64,000 bases of DNA from Membranipora membranacea. Taxonomy: Eukaryota > Bryozoa > Gymnolaemata > Cheilostomatida > Membraniporidae. Positions within the stretch are counted from its first letter, which is position 1, and every line of letters begins with the position of its first letter. The notes beneath the pieces are model-generated. The model ran no database searches, was not told the origin of the DNA, and saw only the letters and a list, made by a program, of their open reading frames with translations. The position numbers were made by a program, and so were the translations under genes. The DNA lies in assembly GCA_914767715.1 (NCBI GenBank), contig OU612066.1, positions 32,772,283-32,836,282 on the forward strand, written 5' to 3'. Shown here in pieces: positions 34,481-47,379 of this stretch.

Positions 34481-37400
34481 TTTTCCACACAAATAGCAGG
34501 GTTGACTCATCAACATGACGTCAGTAAACTGAACTAAGGCACAACAAAAATCAATAAATATCCATTGTACAGTAAGAAATAATATACCAGGTACGATTCA
34601 TGCTCTGTTAATACTAACTTATCAAGGTGATGTCAGTCGGAAGTTTAGTTAGTGTAGATTTGAACCTGGGACATTTCGTGATTATAACCTTGCGGCAGCT
34701 GGTTGTTGTGTGAGTCCCCACGATGCCGGTGCAAATCATGACAATATTGAAACTGGACGTTGGCTAAGAGCTATTTTTATGAAAGGAGGCAATACCGTGG
34801 TCAATTACCAGTAGTTTGCGCACGCACGTCTCGGTATTCTGGTATGGTGATGCGCTTTGTAATCGACATTTAATGATGGGCTTTCCCAGATCTGTACCAT
34901 GGTGATGTAAATATAGAATCGGGAATCCTTCGCCGCAGTCTCTACGTAACAGTAATAGATAATTTTAGATTTTTAACGCATGAATTCAGTAATCCCCACA
35001 ATCGTCACAAAGTTAATAGTCTATATGACCTGCAAGGGAGGAGAAGACATGCAACTAAAAAGATAACGAGAATTTAATAGGTATTGGTGCGCATGCCATC
35101 TGTGAATTGAGGAAAAAAATACTTAGAACAAAACCGTCCATGAACACTTATAGGAGCAACTGAGGCCAACCCAAGAAGTCTCAGTATAGTTTTGAGATAT
35201 TAGACCAGAACTCAATGGACAATTCTGGATTCTCGCTTTCCTTGAATGAATGAAAAAAATCATCCAAAAAGCAATTCACACATCTTTCACATTGTTATGC
35301 TCAAAAACCGTGTTGGTCATTTATCAAGAAACAAATATATTATCCTTCCCAACCAAATCAAGTCTGGTTTAGAGCGACCCGTGGAGCAGGAGGAGCAGGG
35401 GATGCACAGGGATTTATTAGCCCCCATCGTTCTATTCGCTGAATAAATTACATCAAACAAATTTACAAAATAAGTTGTATGATACAGCTGGTGATTTGCT
35501 GGACCTGAAGGCCCATTCTCTATAAATACCTAACGTTGTCAAAATTGATTTTCGTGCAAGAAATTGAAATTTCTCATGCCCTAAAACACACCCTTTTCTT
35601 TTTCAATTTCCGATCTATAGTGACTTTCTTATTTCTCTATTGGCGAGACATCTGGTTTCGGCAATGTGCACCTAATAAGACAAAGGCCCAGTATAACAAA
35701 CAATTAAACGTAGATTGCCTATCTTATAGCCATGGGAAATCTACAGATAGATTTAAACAAAAGTGGATACATGTAATTCTATTGTGTTGTCCTTTTTAAT
35801 ACTACTGAATTATGATATGACTGTTAGTGAAAGAGAAATTAGTTTTGCACTTCCATGAAGTTACTCAAGCGGTCCATCAACAATACGAGTGAACGAAATC
35901 TCGTTCTATTGTCTTCAGATAATGCAAATCTAAAATTCTATCTGTCATACGCTAGATGGTACTTTTTTCACAGTACCTCAATCCATGTTGCTATGAGAAT
36001 GAACATTTTTAAGCTTACATTACTTTACATTACATTACATTACTTATTAATAAGAACTATGGCTGCTGTACCTTATTCAATACACACTCAAACTACCACT
36101 CATGCCAAAGGCCGTACCCGACTCAACTCAATACACAGAAACTACCCATCATCTCATGTTAGCTAAATAGTTATCGTCATTGTTTTGTTGTTGTAAATAC
36201 TATATGTCCAACTACTATGTACTTTGCCATACCATAAATAATTCATGGTGACAGTTTTTTAATTATCAAATTATCAGAATTGGGTCTGTCTTTATTGATG
36301 TTCATTTTGTTTTCCTGTTCCGCAACATTGCAACATTTTATAGTGTCATTTCCTAGTCAGTAAAACTTTAATCAGATGGCAAAAATAGCTCATAAATCTT
36401 TTGTCGAAATTTAGATTCCAAGTAAAGTGCCCCTCATGACATCATGATATGGCAATCAACAGTCCGGATAATTTTGTAATACAAGAAATTTCAACAAACA
36501 TGAAAGCATAATGGGCCCTCCACAGTGTCTTCATTTCCAGTATTGCATGGCCTGGTATGATGTCAAAATGGACTATGATAACTGTGTTGAGAATCTGTTC
36601 TGTTGCAATGAGTCGTTGACATGTATGCAGGTTGTTGCCTCACATTCATGGAAAGACAGCTCAAATTAAAGTAACGGTGCCAAATAAGTTGCGCAACACG
36701 CATAATTACTATGAAAACTCAATGAAATCACATTTTGAGCAATGCTACCATAATTTTAAACTGATGCGAGACTTTCCCATGTGACCTATATAATCTAAAG
36801 ATTTGTTGTTTTCATTATGACCTATTTGCTTGAGAGCAGGCAAACAGTTTTGCAATGGAAGTAGTCACTAGCCTGAAGTTTGTGCAATATGATTTTTGCT
36901 AGGCCCAAACTGCCATTTCTGCCACTTTCATTAATCAACTTCTGTCAAGATAGAAATGCTGAGACCTTAAGCTTCTTAAGTGGGATACAAATACATAGCT
37001 GTCTATTTAATGCCTGTTTACCATCCCTAGGGATTACATAAATAAGTTATAAATAGATTCTATAATTATTGAAAAAAAAGCAAAAAATGCATTTGTGACA
37101 TCATTCCACACAGAATAAATGGTCAGACCTTCATGAAACTCTTATTTGTTTAATGACTTATAAAGAGCCCTGAATCAACTTCTTTATTTAGAAAAGATTT
37201 GTGTCAAGATATGAAATCTCATATCCTTTTTAAATTTTCCAAGCTGGACCAAATGATAACTACACAATGATATGGTAAATTTTTACATTCCAGCAGCTTT
37301 ATTTTGATTCCAATTATTCAACTGATGATTCATTCGATGCTTGTGGAAGATCGATATAAACAACTCAGCGCGTCCAAGGTATCGCGGTGCGGTAAATCGA

Positions 37401-38298
37401 CAAAATCATTTTGCATTCTCACACTCGAAAGTGCTTTGTTGTCTACCCCTAACAATGCACTTAATCTCTCAAAACCATAAAGAGCATAGTTTTAAGTTTC
37501 AGCTGGATTTGGGAAGTGCCATATAAAAAAGAGTTATTCATAATAGGATTCTTGGGTCACATGAGCCTGACATTTTTACCATGACAAACAGTCACGGACA
37601 CTTTGAAATTGGCTGCAAAGAAATGTCTATCATGCGATCAAGGCCATAAGCTGATGTGCATAAAGAAAAGTTGTGTGGCTGTAAATTAAACATATGGGGG
37701 CTAAGTTTGTATTGGATTAACAGTAATCTTGATCTTCACTTTTGTAGGGGTTTGTAATCTATTCCGGAAGATGATTAGAGATTATATTAATGAACACTTG
37801 ACGTCAGCTTGATCATGCGGAAAAAAAACTCCGGGTTATGTTGAGAATATTTGGTCCCATTTCAATGATTGTCCATTATGATATTATTCGATGCATAGCT
37901 TGGAGTGTACTATGTGATGCTGAACTAGCTTGGCTGGATTTGAACTCCATTATCCTGAACTTGCACGGCTGGAAGTGGATAATTTTATGCTGAACCTGCA
38001 GAAATTGGAGAGCATCCAATACCAGCCATCCTGGTGTCTGCAACCAACCATATACATCCCAATACATATCTCTTTGAACTTGTCATATGTAGAGCCTGGA
38101 TGTCGGTTATAGATAATAGACTAAATCACCCTGGTACACACGAGGACATAGGCCACACCAATGATTAAAATTTGGTACAGATGGATTCGGTGGATGTTGA
38201 ATAATGGAATACCGCTGACAGCCATCTATACCAAAGTAAATTCTGCACCACAGGCATCATTAGTCACTAGCCAACACAAGACTTTCATGTATAGGATT
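34481..38298. other. No gene recognised
   Basis: AT-rich DNA with only short scattered frames. A small (ATTAC)n-type patch lies at about 36016-36043. I see no splice-consistent exon chain on either strand. Confidence 0.4.
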
Positions 38299-38683
38299 TT
38301 AAAGGGCAACCAAGGTTTCGCAGCAATGCATTAATGGGTAGCAAATAATGTGCTGTGCAGCATCAGCTTTGTGCATTACGCGATGCAAAACTCAAAGTAG
38401 TTGCTGACTCTAAGCTGGGTAACACTTCAGTTTAGGGGAGGTTCCAAGACTTTGCTGTAATAATTATAGAGCACAGGCTAAATAATAACAGGAACAGGAA
38501 ACTGCTATGTGGTATTCTCTTTTAGCTGAGTTTGAGTACCTGATGGAAGAAATGTTTCACAAGAATTCTGGCGGAATAATCATCCGAATTATATTTTGCC
38601 TTTCTCCCCATGCAGAAGGTACAATCTGCTATTAATCAATGGCCATCAATGAGAAGTAGTTTGAAACCTTGGTTGCCCTTTAA
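38299..38683. mobile_element. TTAA-flanked MITE with 17-bp perfect terminal inverted repeats
   Basis: TTAA at 38299-38302 and at 38680-38683 flank a 377-bp element (38303-38679). Its ends, AGGGCAACCAAGGTTTC, are perfect inverted repeats. It has no coding frame. TTAA duplication points to a piggyBac-type transposase, though the termini differ from those of the element at 25627. Confidence 0.85.
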
Positions 38684-39101
38684 TGCTTTCACTAGTACAG
38701 AAAAGTTTCGGTTATCATAATGGTGGGAAAATTTCAGCATTGATTGCTAGTTAGATTCAATGTTGAGACAGGTTGTCATGAAAACAAAAGGTTTATAAAT
38801 TATGCACAAGATATGTAATCAATATTTTAAAGAAAATAATCTAGAGTTGCTGGAGCCTAAAGCCCCTTTGTTTAGTCCTTGATGAGTTAGGTCATTTCTG
38901 GGCTCATTGTTGTTTTCATTTTTGTAAAGATACAATATGTTTCATATAATATAACTTATGATATAACTGAGATGTTCTCCATTGTTTAGGAAATTATCAT
39001 GTCAACACACAGTTTAACTTATATATTCCTTCTTTGCCATGAAAGATGAAAATAAATGAAACTAAGGAGGGAGATTTTTCTCATATTTTTTAATTTGTAT
39101 A

Positions 39102-39633
39102 TACTAGGTCAGGGGTGCCCAACCTATGGCTCATGAGCCACCTCGGCTCATTTTGGCTTTTTGGGTGGCTCATTTTAATATTTGCAAATTTCACGCGCTT
39201 TTTGGCGCGAATTTCATGCATTCAATTCATGGATGTACAATGTACATTAAATGTATGTATAGTGTATACAAGTTCATTGTACTGTGTGCCTGCATTGTAA
39301 TATGTGTGTAGAGTCGTCTTCTTGCAGACTTGCCAACCTAAATTTTCCAAAATGCTTACAAAAATTTGCAAAATGCTTAAAATGCTTACCAAACTCCAGG
39401 GCGCCTTATATGGCCAGAAATTGCCTCAAAAATTTTTTCGCGCTACGCGCAGAATCTCACACAATGACTTTGCTTTGGAATTTTTGCCAACACTTATCCA
39501 TTAATGAATATGATACATATATATCACTGACTGTTTCCATGTTGTCTACACGTGACGTGGTCAGCTCATTTGGTTTAATTGATTTTTGAAATGGCTCATG
39601 TGAGAGAAAAGGTTGGGCATCCCTGTACTAGGT
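39102..39633. mobile_element. hAT-type MITE with exact 8-bp target duplication
   Basis: The element 39110-39625 (516 bp) has termini CAGGGGTGCCCAACCT and, read inward from the right, CAGGGATGCCCAACCT. It is flanked by an identical 8-bp duplication TACTAGGT at 39102-39109 and 39626-39633. Eight-base duplications and CAG-beginning ends define the hAT superfamily. No transposase is encoded; the small frames inside are chance. An intact duplication implies a fairly recent insertion. Confidence 0.95.
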
Positions 39634-40604
39634 TATACATAGTGCGGTGCTCCAATTCTGAGCAGAATTTGAAAGAAGGACTTCAATGTCAGTTGTCAAA
39701 TAAGGATGTGTCTGACAAAGAATGATTTGAATGATTTGAATGGCTTCATGGTGAGATTGATGACATACAAGGGATAGCCTGGAACTAAACTACTCCAAAG
39801 CCATAAATAGGATTTCTTTCATGTCTGTCCGTCCGGTTCCACAATAGATAACCTAACTGATTTTGTATTGATCCTAGATTTCAGCGTCGGTATGCAGCCA
39901 GTCGAGAATAAGCGAATGTTAAGAACCATTCTGACAAGTAAGTGTGGCATGCGGTTTCCCATACAGATGGAGATGGAGGCCATGAACGATTATCACTGTT
40001 AGTAGTGCTGACCCTTGTGATACAGATCTGCTTAGTAATAACTTGTATACAAAATATATATCTGAGTCTAGAGCGAACCAATATCCTCGAACGCAATCTC
40101 CTCCAGAAGAATTTTCAAATAGCCCAAGATTCTCAATAACTGCATAAAACTGTAGTGAGGGACACAATCACCTTTTTGTAAGTTTAGATAAGAACCTTAT
40201 TATTGTGGTGGATATTGCAATGCGGTACAAACACAGCAGTAAAGTTTAATTCAGCCAACCAACCAACCAGCAGTATGTCACTTTTACAATCGAGGCATCA
40301 CAGCCAAAGCTAACTTTAATTTTTTGCATTTCAGTAAGTGAGAATGCTGATGATGATGGCATCAACATTTTTTTCCGGTGCGATGCCCGCAAGTTTTCTT
40401 ATTTGTGCAATGCAGTCCACAAAAACCAAACAAGCCCACTAAAACTACAATGATACTGACACCAGGGACATGCACTGTATGAAGCCCAAGACTCAAAATG
40501 AACATGTCAAATAAAACCAGCATTTGTTTGCAAACTTAATTGATCGCCAAAATGAAGGTTGTGGTTGTGGTGATGGTTTATGCATCACGGAAGCAGGAAC
40601 CAAC

Positions 40605-40628
40605 GAACTAAACCTTTAGGTTTAGTTC
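40605..40628. repeat. Palindrome related to the 26-27 kb inverted repeats
   Basis: GAACTAAACCT, a TT spacer, then AGGTTTAGTTC. The arm is the core of the 30-bp repeat found at 26354 and 27138. It looks like two ends of that element abutted head to head. Confidence 0.8.
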
Positions 40629-40817
40629 ATTGCAGGAACTACCTGCCAAAGAGCTTATTAGGTTGTCAAATGACTAGCTTGCTCCTAAAAGGAATGTTTG
40701 AAGCAAGTTTTCCCAATAAACTGGCCCTCCCCCTTTCTGGCTGAGTCTTGTTCTATGGTCAGATTACAGACTACTAGATTCTTTCTTTGGACCCAGGTTA
40801 GATAACAGAAATTTGTG

Positions 40818-40823
40818 TTTATT
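40818..40823 (-). terminator. Candidate poly(A) signal of FoxN1/4
   Basis: AATAAA on the reverse strand, about 585 bases after the FoxN stop. A second TTTATT occurs near 40983, so the true cleavage site is open. Confidence 0.35.
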
Positions 40824-41406
40824 TTCAATAGTTTTACCATAACATATCACATTCATGAAAAACATGCTGCACCAAGTAAGAAGGTGAAAAACCGAAATCA
40901 TATTGCTCAGCAGGACTGTTTTTTACAACATTAAATAGTGACTTTTTACAATGAAAAAGGCTGCCGCCTATTTTTATGAACTGTTTATTGTTGCTACCAC
41001 CATCACCAACTTCCAGCAAAACTTGGCTTAACATTGGTGAAAAAACAATTTACACAAGTTATCCAAGGATTGTACAACAGTAACGAAGCTAACGTGTCCA
41101 GGCACAAAGTTAGTGAGTGCCGGCGTGAGTTTGTGTTTATGGAAAGCAGAGTGCAACTGTGCATTATAGCAGGCTAATTTATCAGCTAATAAATAAGACT
41201 GTGTGACCAGCACTAGGTCAGACAAGAGAGAGAGTGCAACTCGTGTGAGTGTGCATTTCATACAGCCAGTGTGCGTTACGTTACGTCATTACGTGAAGCT
41301 GTGCTTTAAGTGAAGCTGTGCTTACATAGCGGTGCAGAATCATAAGCATAGAGCCTGCTACGCTTCAATGGCTCTCATCAACCCCAAACTGGGCTGCAGC
41401 CTTGGT

Positions 41407-44400
41407 TCAGCTTGCACCACAGTTATCGTAAGACTGAGGTCCAAACATATAATTATATTCATCAGCTCTACATCTACTGACACCAACCTGAATATTTATT
41501 TCTGACAGGGCAGGATCCAAGGCTAGATCAGAGTTTTCCCCATATAGCTGACGGACACCACCATCCGACATGTATTTATTGGGCATGCTGGGCGCCTCAG
41601 TTTTTATGGTTACAATATCCATAGGTTGGTGAGTCTGCTGATGTGAAGTAACAGCTTGGGCCATCAAAGGTGATATATTACTATTGGCTATGCTAGAAAT
41701 GAATAAAAAATTAATATGAAACCAAACAGCAGAAACATTATTTTAAAGAAATGTTGAAGTCTCTTCCAACAGTCTGAGAACAAGAAAGTCCTATCTGTAT
41801 AAGGGTATATGCTGCTTCCGTAAAAGTGATTCAAGCTTTGTATTTTATCAAAACGCTGTTTGTTCAATTATCTTTGAGACGATTTCTAAGAATTTGAGAA
41901 AAGTAATCACTTCAACTGCTTCACCAAGTTGAGATACGGATTGCTTTCTTTTACTAAAATATGGAGTTTTTGGCATCTAAATTAAACTTTGAAAAAAAAA
42001 AAGTTCTACTTTTATAGTTCATAAGTATTACATAGACATATAAAATTATGTATACAGAACTGTTTGTGTTGGTGTCTAGTGTCATTATGGAATGGATAAC
42101 ATTGATGTTGCAACAATTTTGCCATTGATTTTACCACTTCACATGTCATAGAGCTAATGCAATGTGCTTATTTAGTCAACCAAGACGTCACATTAACATT
42201 AATAATCGCTCTAAACTAGGCGATGACATGCAAAGAAAATCGCAGCTTTAATGGAAGCTTCTGAGATTAGGTGCTAAAAAACATATTTTAAAATGCAAAA
42301 ATACTTTAGCGTGGTTAGTCATATGAAGGGAATGACATCAATACTCCAAAACCGGATATATTTATGCTAACTTATAAATGATAGTGTACTTTATGAATCA
42401 GCTATATTATGATGCAGCGCTTTTACCATCTCCCTGGGTCATAATCTAGCATCAAAAATGGCAGATGCGTTGAACACACCCTGATTGGTTTATTCAAGTC
42501 TTACCTCATAGGAGGAGGAGAATGCTGTTGGTGATGCGGGGGAGACATCTTCATCTGATGGTGTGGAGGTGACATATTCATTGGATGTCTAGTTGGAGAC
42601 ATGGTCATCTGCTGCTGAATGGCTTGGGGAGGAAGCTGATGGGGTGAAACAGGAAGGAGTAATCCCCCCTGATTGCTGACATGCATATTGTGATGTCCGG
42701 TGACACTGGTAGGTAGTTTTATGTACGCCTCTTGCCCCTTCTCAAGCATCTCCAATATTTCTGCAACAAATAAGTGAAGACTTGGTAATCGAGTAGAAAA
42801 ACAACCATTATATACCATAATAAAATTAGGGAAGGGAGAGGTGCTTGTTTGACAAAATTACAACACAATTAATAGATTATCATTGTCTGCGTACAGCATG
42901 GGTGAATTCTTTTTTCTGTGGATCTTTGTGGCGGTGGAGTATTGCACACCTCAATATAATTTTATAATGTTTAACGAACCTGGGTGAACCATGGCTCTTT
43001 TGATGGCTGCCGGGTCTTTCTTGTTCCATTTCAGTATTTCTTCATCCATTTTTCTTATTTTTGCCGGATTAAGAGCCCACAGACATCCTTTCCTAGAGTT
43101 TGTGCCGTCCGCATTTGGGTTCTCTATTTTTTCAAAGCACTTGTTCAAAGACAGATTGTGTCTTACAGAATTCTACAAGTCAGGAAGGTCATATAAAATA
43201 CATATCTACGTGTTACGGAAAGTGACTCAGCATTTCTCACAACAAATAAGGATTTAACCTGGAAAGCCTGAGAAAATGGAATCAATGAGATATCAAATTA
43301 TGAAATATTGAGCACTTGCATCCATCCTTCAATTTTCAATAACCCTTTTGGTACTATTTTAGATTCACTTATAACGGAAGGAAATTAGTTCTGTGAGAAT
43401 TCATAACAAAAGTACAAATTGTAGGGCTGTATTCAGAGAAGACAAAGATTTAAGCTGCGCAGAGCACAGGCCAGACTAGTAATATGTAGTGGGTAAACAG
43501 CTGATGTTATATTAGCCCTTGCATGAACAGAACAAAAGGTCTCATTGCACTGCTGTGTAATTAGAGCACAATAAAGATCCTTAAACCACAATAATTTCTC
43601 TTACAGCTAATGAATAGATCGAGGGCCCTAGGCAAACAAAAGTTCGCTTTGTGTTCGTTAGTTTAGGGCCCCTGTGTTTACTTGGCATTGTGCCATGGGC
43701 CCAAAAAACAAGGCTAATTTTGAGGCCGGCATCGTATAGTAGGGGTGTTGGCATTTACATAGCACATACAAGTTTTGTTATTAAGCCCTGCTCTTTTGGG
43801 AAGGTGAAGTGAATAGTAATGTTGTTTATTATCAGGATTGCGGTTTGATTATCTTACATTGTATGATCAGAGTGAAGTCACTATCAGATATCAGCCGTGT
43901 CATATAACACTGAAAATACCGACAACAGGTCGTACTGGCGGCGGGGCAGTGAGAAAACAAGGCCCTTCCCCTTGTCCTAACAATCGGGTCCCAGCATAAC
44001 ACGTAAACACTTCATGTCAAAAATTACCCAAACTTCCACCGGGTAGCGCTGGACCATGATGAAATGATAGCACTTTCTAATTCTGATTTGGCCCCAAATG
44101 CGTCCTTGATAAGGCAAAAAATGAACAAATTTAAGCAGGCGGAGATGTTTTCCGGCCTGAATAATAACATGGCATGTCCGATGTCATTACTGACCAATGT
44201 GGCAGTGGCATGTATCGGACTTTCAACACCGGCGTTCTAGGAACATATCAATTCCTGGAAGACCGGTATACCAATGTCCAACTCCTGAAGCCATTATTAA
44301 ACAGATTCAGCCAACAAGCTAAACTAAATCCGCTTTTTTACATTATTATAAAATTTACTGAATAGATATGGCCAGAGAAGAAATGTAGCGCTTAGAATTT

Positions 44401-45229
44401 AAAAGCGCTCGAATAATTAATCCAAAAGCAAAAGTGATTTTAAATATCTAACCTTCCATCCATCGGGAGCCGTCTTGAAGTAAGGAAAGTGCCTTATCAT
44501 AAAGTTGTAGATCTCAGCCACGGGCAGACTGCCATGTTTGCTGTTCTTCAGAGCCATGGCGATAAGACAGCTGTAGGAGTAGGCTGGTTTAGGGTAGGGG
44601 TTGTCCAGTACAGTGGAGGTGGGAGTGGCACCATTAGGAGACATCATGAACTGGCTGTTAGGGACAGGTCTCTGACCGGCTAGGTGCGACTGTACTGGTA
44701 AGAATCCATTAGGTCGGTTAGCTTGAGGGATAGATGGCTTGCTCATGGTGTTGATAAAGACTTGCTGGGTTGTGCATGGCATATGTACATAGCTAACATT
44801 ACCACCGGAGATCTGTACACTGTTAGGAAGACTCAGAGTCTTAGCTGTGAAAGAATTGTGGACGGTTTGAAGGTGAGTTGGACTTCCTGTACTAGTCACT
44901 GCCACAGAATGAGGGTCACACATGTTGTGGGCCGGTTGTATGCCATTTATAGAATTTAACCAACTCAGATTTGATTGTCCGTTTAATTCGAATTTAGTTG
45001 GTGGAAATGTATTGTACTTGTTAAGCAGATGCTGTCCGTGTTCCTCGGGGTACAGAGTGTCCTGATTGAGCTGGTTTAACAGCTGAGCGGTACTCGAAAC
45101 TTTTGAAGACGGGCTATTTTGTTGTCCGTACATGTCTACAGAATCCGAATTCATATCAACATCTATCATAGCGTCGTGCAGACCTGTAACTGGCCTGTGA
45201 TGCTCTTGAGTTGGCAGATAGTAATCCAT
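41407..45229 (-). CDS. FoxN4-like (FoxN1/4): Forkhead transcription factor, FoxN1/4 class
   Basis: Four coding exons on the reverse strand, 45229-44453, 43172-42980, 42760-42505 and 41692-41407, give 503 residues in perfect phase (0, 1, 2). The forkhead domain spans about residues 211-305. Its first half ends exon 1 ([20 protein letters not shown]...[12 protein letters not shown]). Exon 2 supplies the recognition helix [13 protein letters not shown] and the wing [12 protein letters not shown]. The [15 protein letters not shown] and NKCFEK signatures are those of FOXN1/FOXN4 rather than FOXN2/3. Exon 3 is Met/Ser/Pro/His/Gln-rich with repeated 'MSPPHHQ' units, a likely activation region. Exon 4 ends CGAS then TGA. 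It binds DNA in the nucleus. Vertebrate relatives act in retinal and multiciliated-cell progenitors; the role here is inferred only. Confidence 0.95.
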
Positions 45230-45256
45230 AGTTCAGTGTCGAGCCAAGTTCTCTCT
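45230..45256 (-). other. FoxN1/4 5' UTR tail at a splice acceptor
   Basis: Directly upstream of the ATG is a short leader preceded by a strong acceptor (tgttttctcag). The first exon is therefore non-coding and lies further upstream (above 45256), not located. The promoter is probably in the 45.4-46 kb region. Confidence 0.55.
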
Positions 45257-46385
45257 CTGAGAAAACAAGAAAAAAAATGCAAATTTAAATAATTCTCCTA
45301 GCAATTATTCTACCCAAAAACACTTTTATGCGCATGAAATTCAAAGCAAGCCGGCAAAGATCGAGAAGTGAATTTTACGAACCTGCCACTGTGATCACTC
45401 GTAGTAAACACTTTTCTTTGTCTAAGATTTTTCCAATACAATGCACCTGCTACTATTATATAGTCTAATGATAATTAAGACTGCACACAATGAGAGCGCT
45501 CAGGTAAAGCAAGCTATAATTGAGATTTGCTTACACAAATACACACTAGAGAGTTGTCCTCAAACAAACAAACAAGCTGCACAAGGAATTATTATAAATG
45601 TCCCTCACTTACTGTTTAGATAGATATTCTACCTCTCACCACTATGTCTACTATAATTCTGGTGGTATTTCCCACCATTAGCGCCTTTATATGTAGATTA
45701 CCACACCACACTACATTCTACGTATTTTTTTCCTTATTTGCATCAGAGCAGTTTATTATTAGAATGCCTGCCAGTGGTAAATAATCTTATTTGATTGGCT
45801 GAATCATGACCATGTGACCATCTTCAATCAATAATCTTGAATCATGCGCAAACAAAACAGACTTAGAATATTGTGAGTTGTGGCCCCATCCTACTACCGT
45901 AAGAAAAATTCATTATAAGGTAATTAATATAGATAATATTCACCATAAATCCTTGAATGTCGTATCTCATCATATCAATTATCGTCACATGTCGTCATCA
46001 CAAATAGTATATTTAACAATGGTGGTGAGATTATATTCAGCCAGCTCATCAATGAATTTATTCTTGGCAATACATAATATAGATCCTGATATTAAATGGA
46101 GGGGGGATTAAATTGAGTTCAGATTCCACCAGGTGTCCTCCGGCACATCTCAGACAGACTTTACATCACATGATAGAAAGTTTAGTACAGAGCAAAATGA
46201 CAAGTTGAGGCCTGGCAGAAGCCACCGTATCCACCAAATTCTTGATGATAACTCTCGGTGCTTATAAATGATATAACATGGTGAATGAGAGCCGATTTGG
46301 CTGTAATGTCTAGACCAAATTCCGATTGTGACGAATGACTTTTTGGACGAATAATGATACCGTGTAGAATCGAAAAAATTTTTAA
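45257..46385. other. Upstream region of FoxN1/4
   Basis: AT-rich and non-coding. It contains a CCAAT-type motif (gattggct) near 45795. It probably holds the first non-coding exon and promoter, which I cannot place. Confidence 0.35.
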
Positions 46386-46389
46386 CTGG

Positions 46390-46620
46390 TGGCGCTGCTG
46401 AATGGTTAGTGCGCTTGCAAACAATGACTACAAAGGGCATTACCCGGGGTTCAAGTCCCGGCTGCGGCAGATTCTTTTCATGTTTTTCCCATCATGGGAA
46501 TGGTTAGGATTCATCATTCGAAATATTGGAGTGAACCACAAATTCGATGCATGGGACTGGGACCATAGTGAATATCACCCTGGACGGATGAAGACAGAGA
46601 CTAACAGTAAGTAAAATATG
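46390..46620 (+). repeat. tRNA-derived element (SINE or tRNA pseudogene)
   Basis: An A-box-like stretch (GAATGGTTAGTGCGC) and a B-box (GGGTTCAAGTCCC) are spaced as in tRNA, with a T-arm CCGGG/CCCGG. The acceptor stem does not pair, so it is not a functional tRNA. A non-tRNA tail follows, as in a SINE, but no second copy of this family is visible here. Confidence 0.6.
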
Positions 46621-47379
46621 TATGAAATAAAAATCGAAATAGTTGAAACAAACATTGCTTACGATCTTTATCTCAAGAGATAATATACATTGTCAAGTTC
46701 AGATATAGAGTGTGATTATACTGTGATTAAAAGTCCTAACGATCTCCACATTCAGACATGTCATCATCTGTGCACCGCCGAAACAACAAGTCTAGTTGAG
46801 TACATTATGTATGGCATAGAGAGGCTCTGAACAAAAACCTGATTTGTTACGGCAACCGGTCCTGGACTTTCTTATCGCATAAATGCGATGACTAATGGGT
46901 ATTTTGTTCATCATGTTTATTCTTATAAATATATTACTTCGGTAATATATTCATGGTAAAAGAACAACTTTAAATGTAGAGAAGTTAGCCCATAAAATAT
47001 TTACTCCTAGAGACCAACATTATACCATTATATTACCCTTGAATATTTTCATAATAAAAAACATTAAGTAAAAAAGATTCTGTATAAATAGTCAGTCCTA
47101 CTTACATTAGTTTCAGGATTTACTTTTATAAGCCTAAGTACTAATAATGTGGCATTTGGTTGCACGATGAGTCTTATGAAATGATTCAGTCTTTCAGCCT
47201 GCCCCAGGTGCAGGCCCCAAGCCATTGCTCGGGACACAGAATTATCAGGAAGTACTAGGAGCAGGCGTAAAAACCTTGATGGTATTTAATGATAAACCAT
47301 GACCTGTATAGTTGTATCATCTTGTCATTGATGCGATGAACTGACACCCAAGTGACGTCACGTTTGAATTCGTGCAAAT

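Noticed and set aside
39115-39589. Several forward frames of 60-100 codons
   Set aside because: They lie wholly inside the hAT MITE, overlap each other in different frames, and show no domain.
39879-39938. Forward exon-like segment (SVGMQPVENKRMLRTILT) with a good donor gtaagt
   Set aside because: No neighbouring exon in phase on the forward strand and no recognised family; a single short frame is not enough.
44489-44959. Forward frames over FoxN exon 1
   Set aside because: Antisense shadows of the forkhead coding exon.
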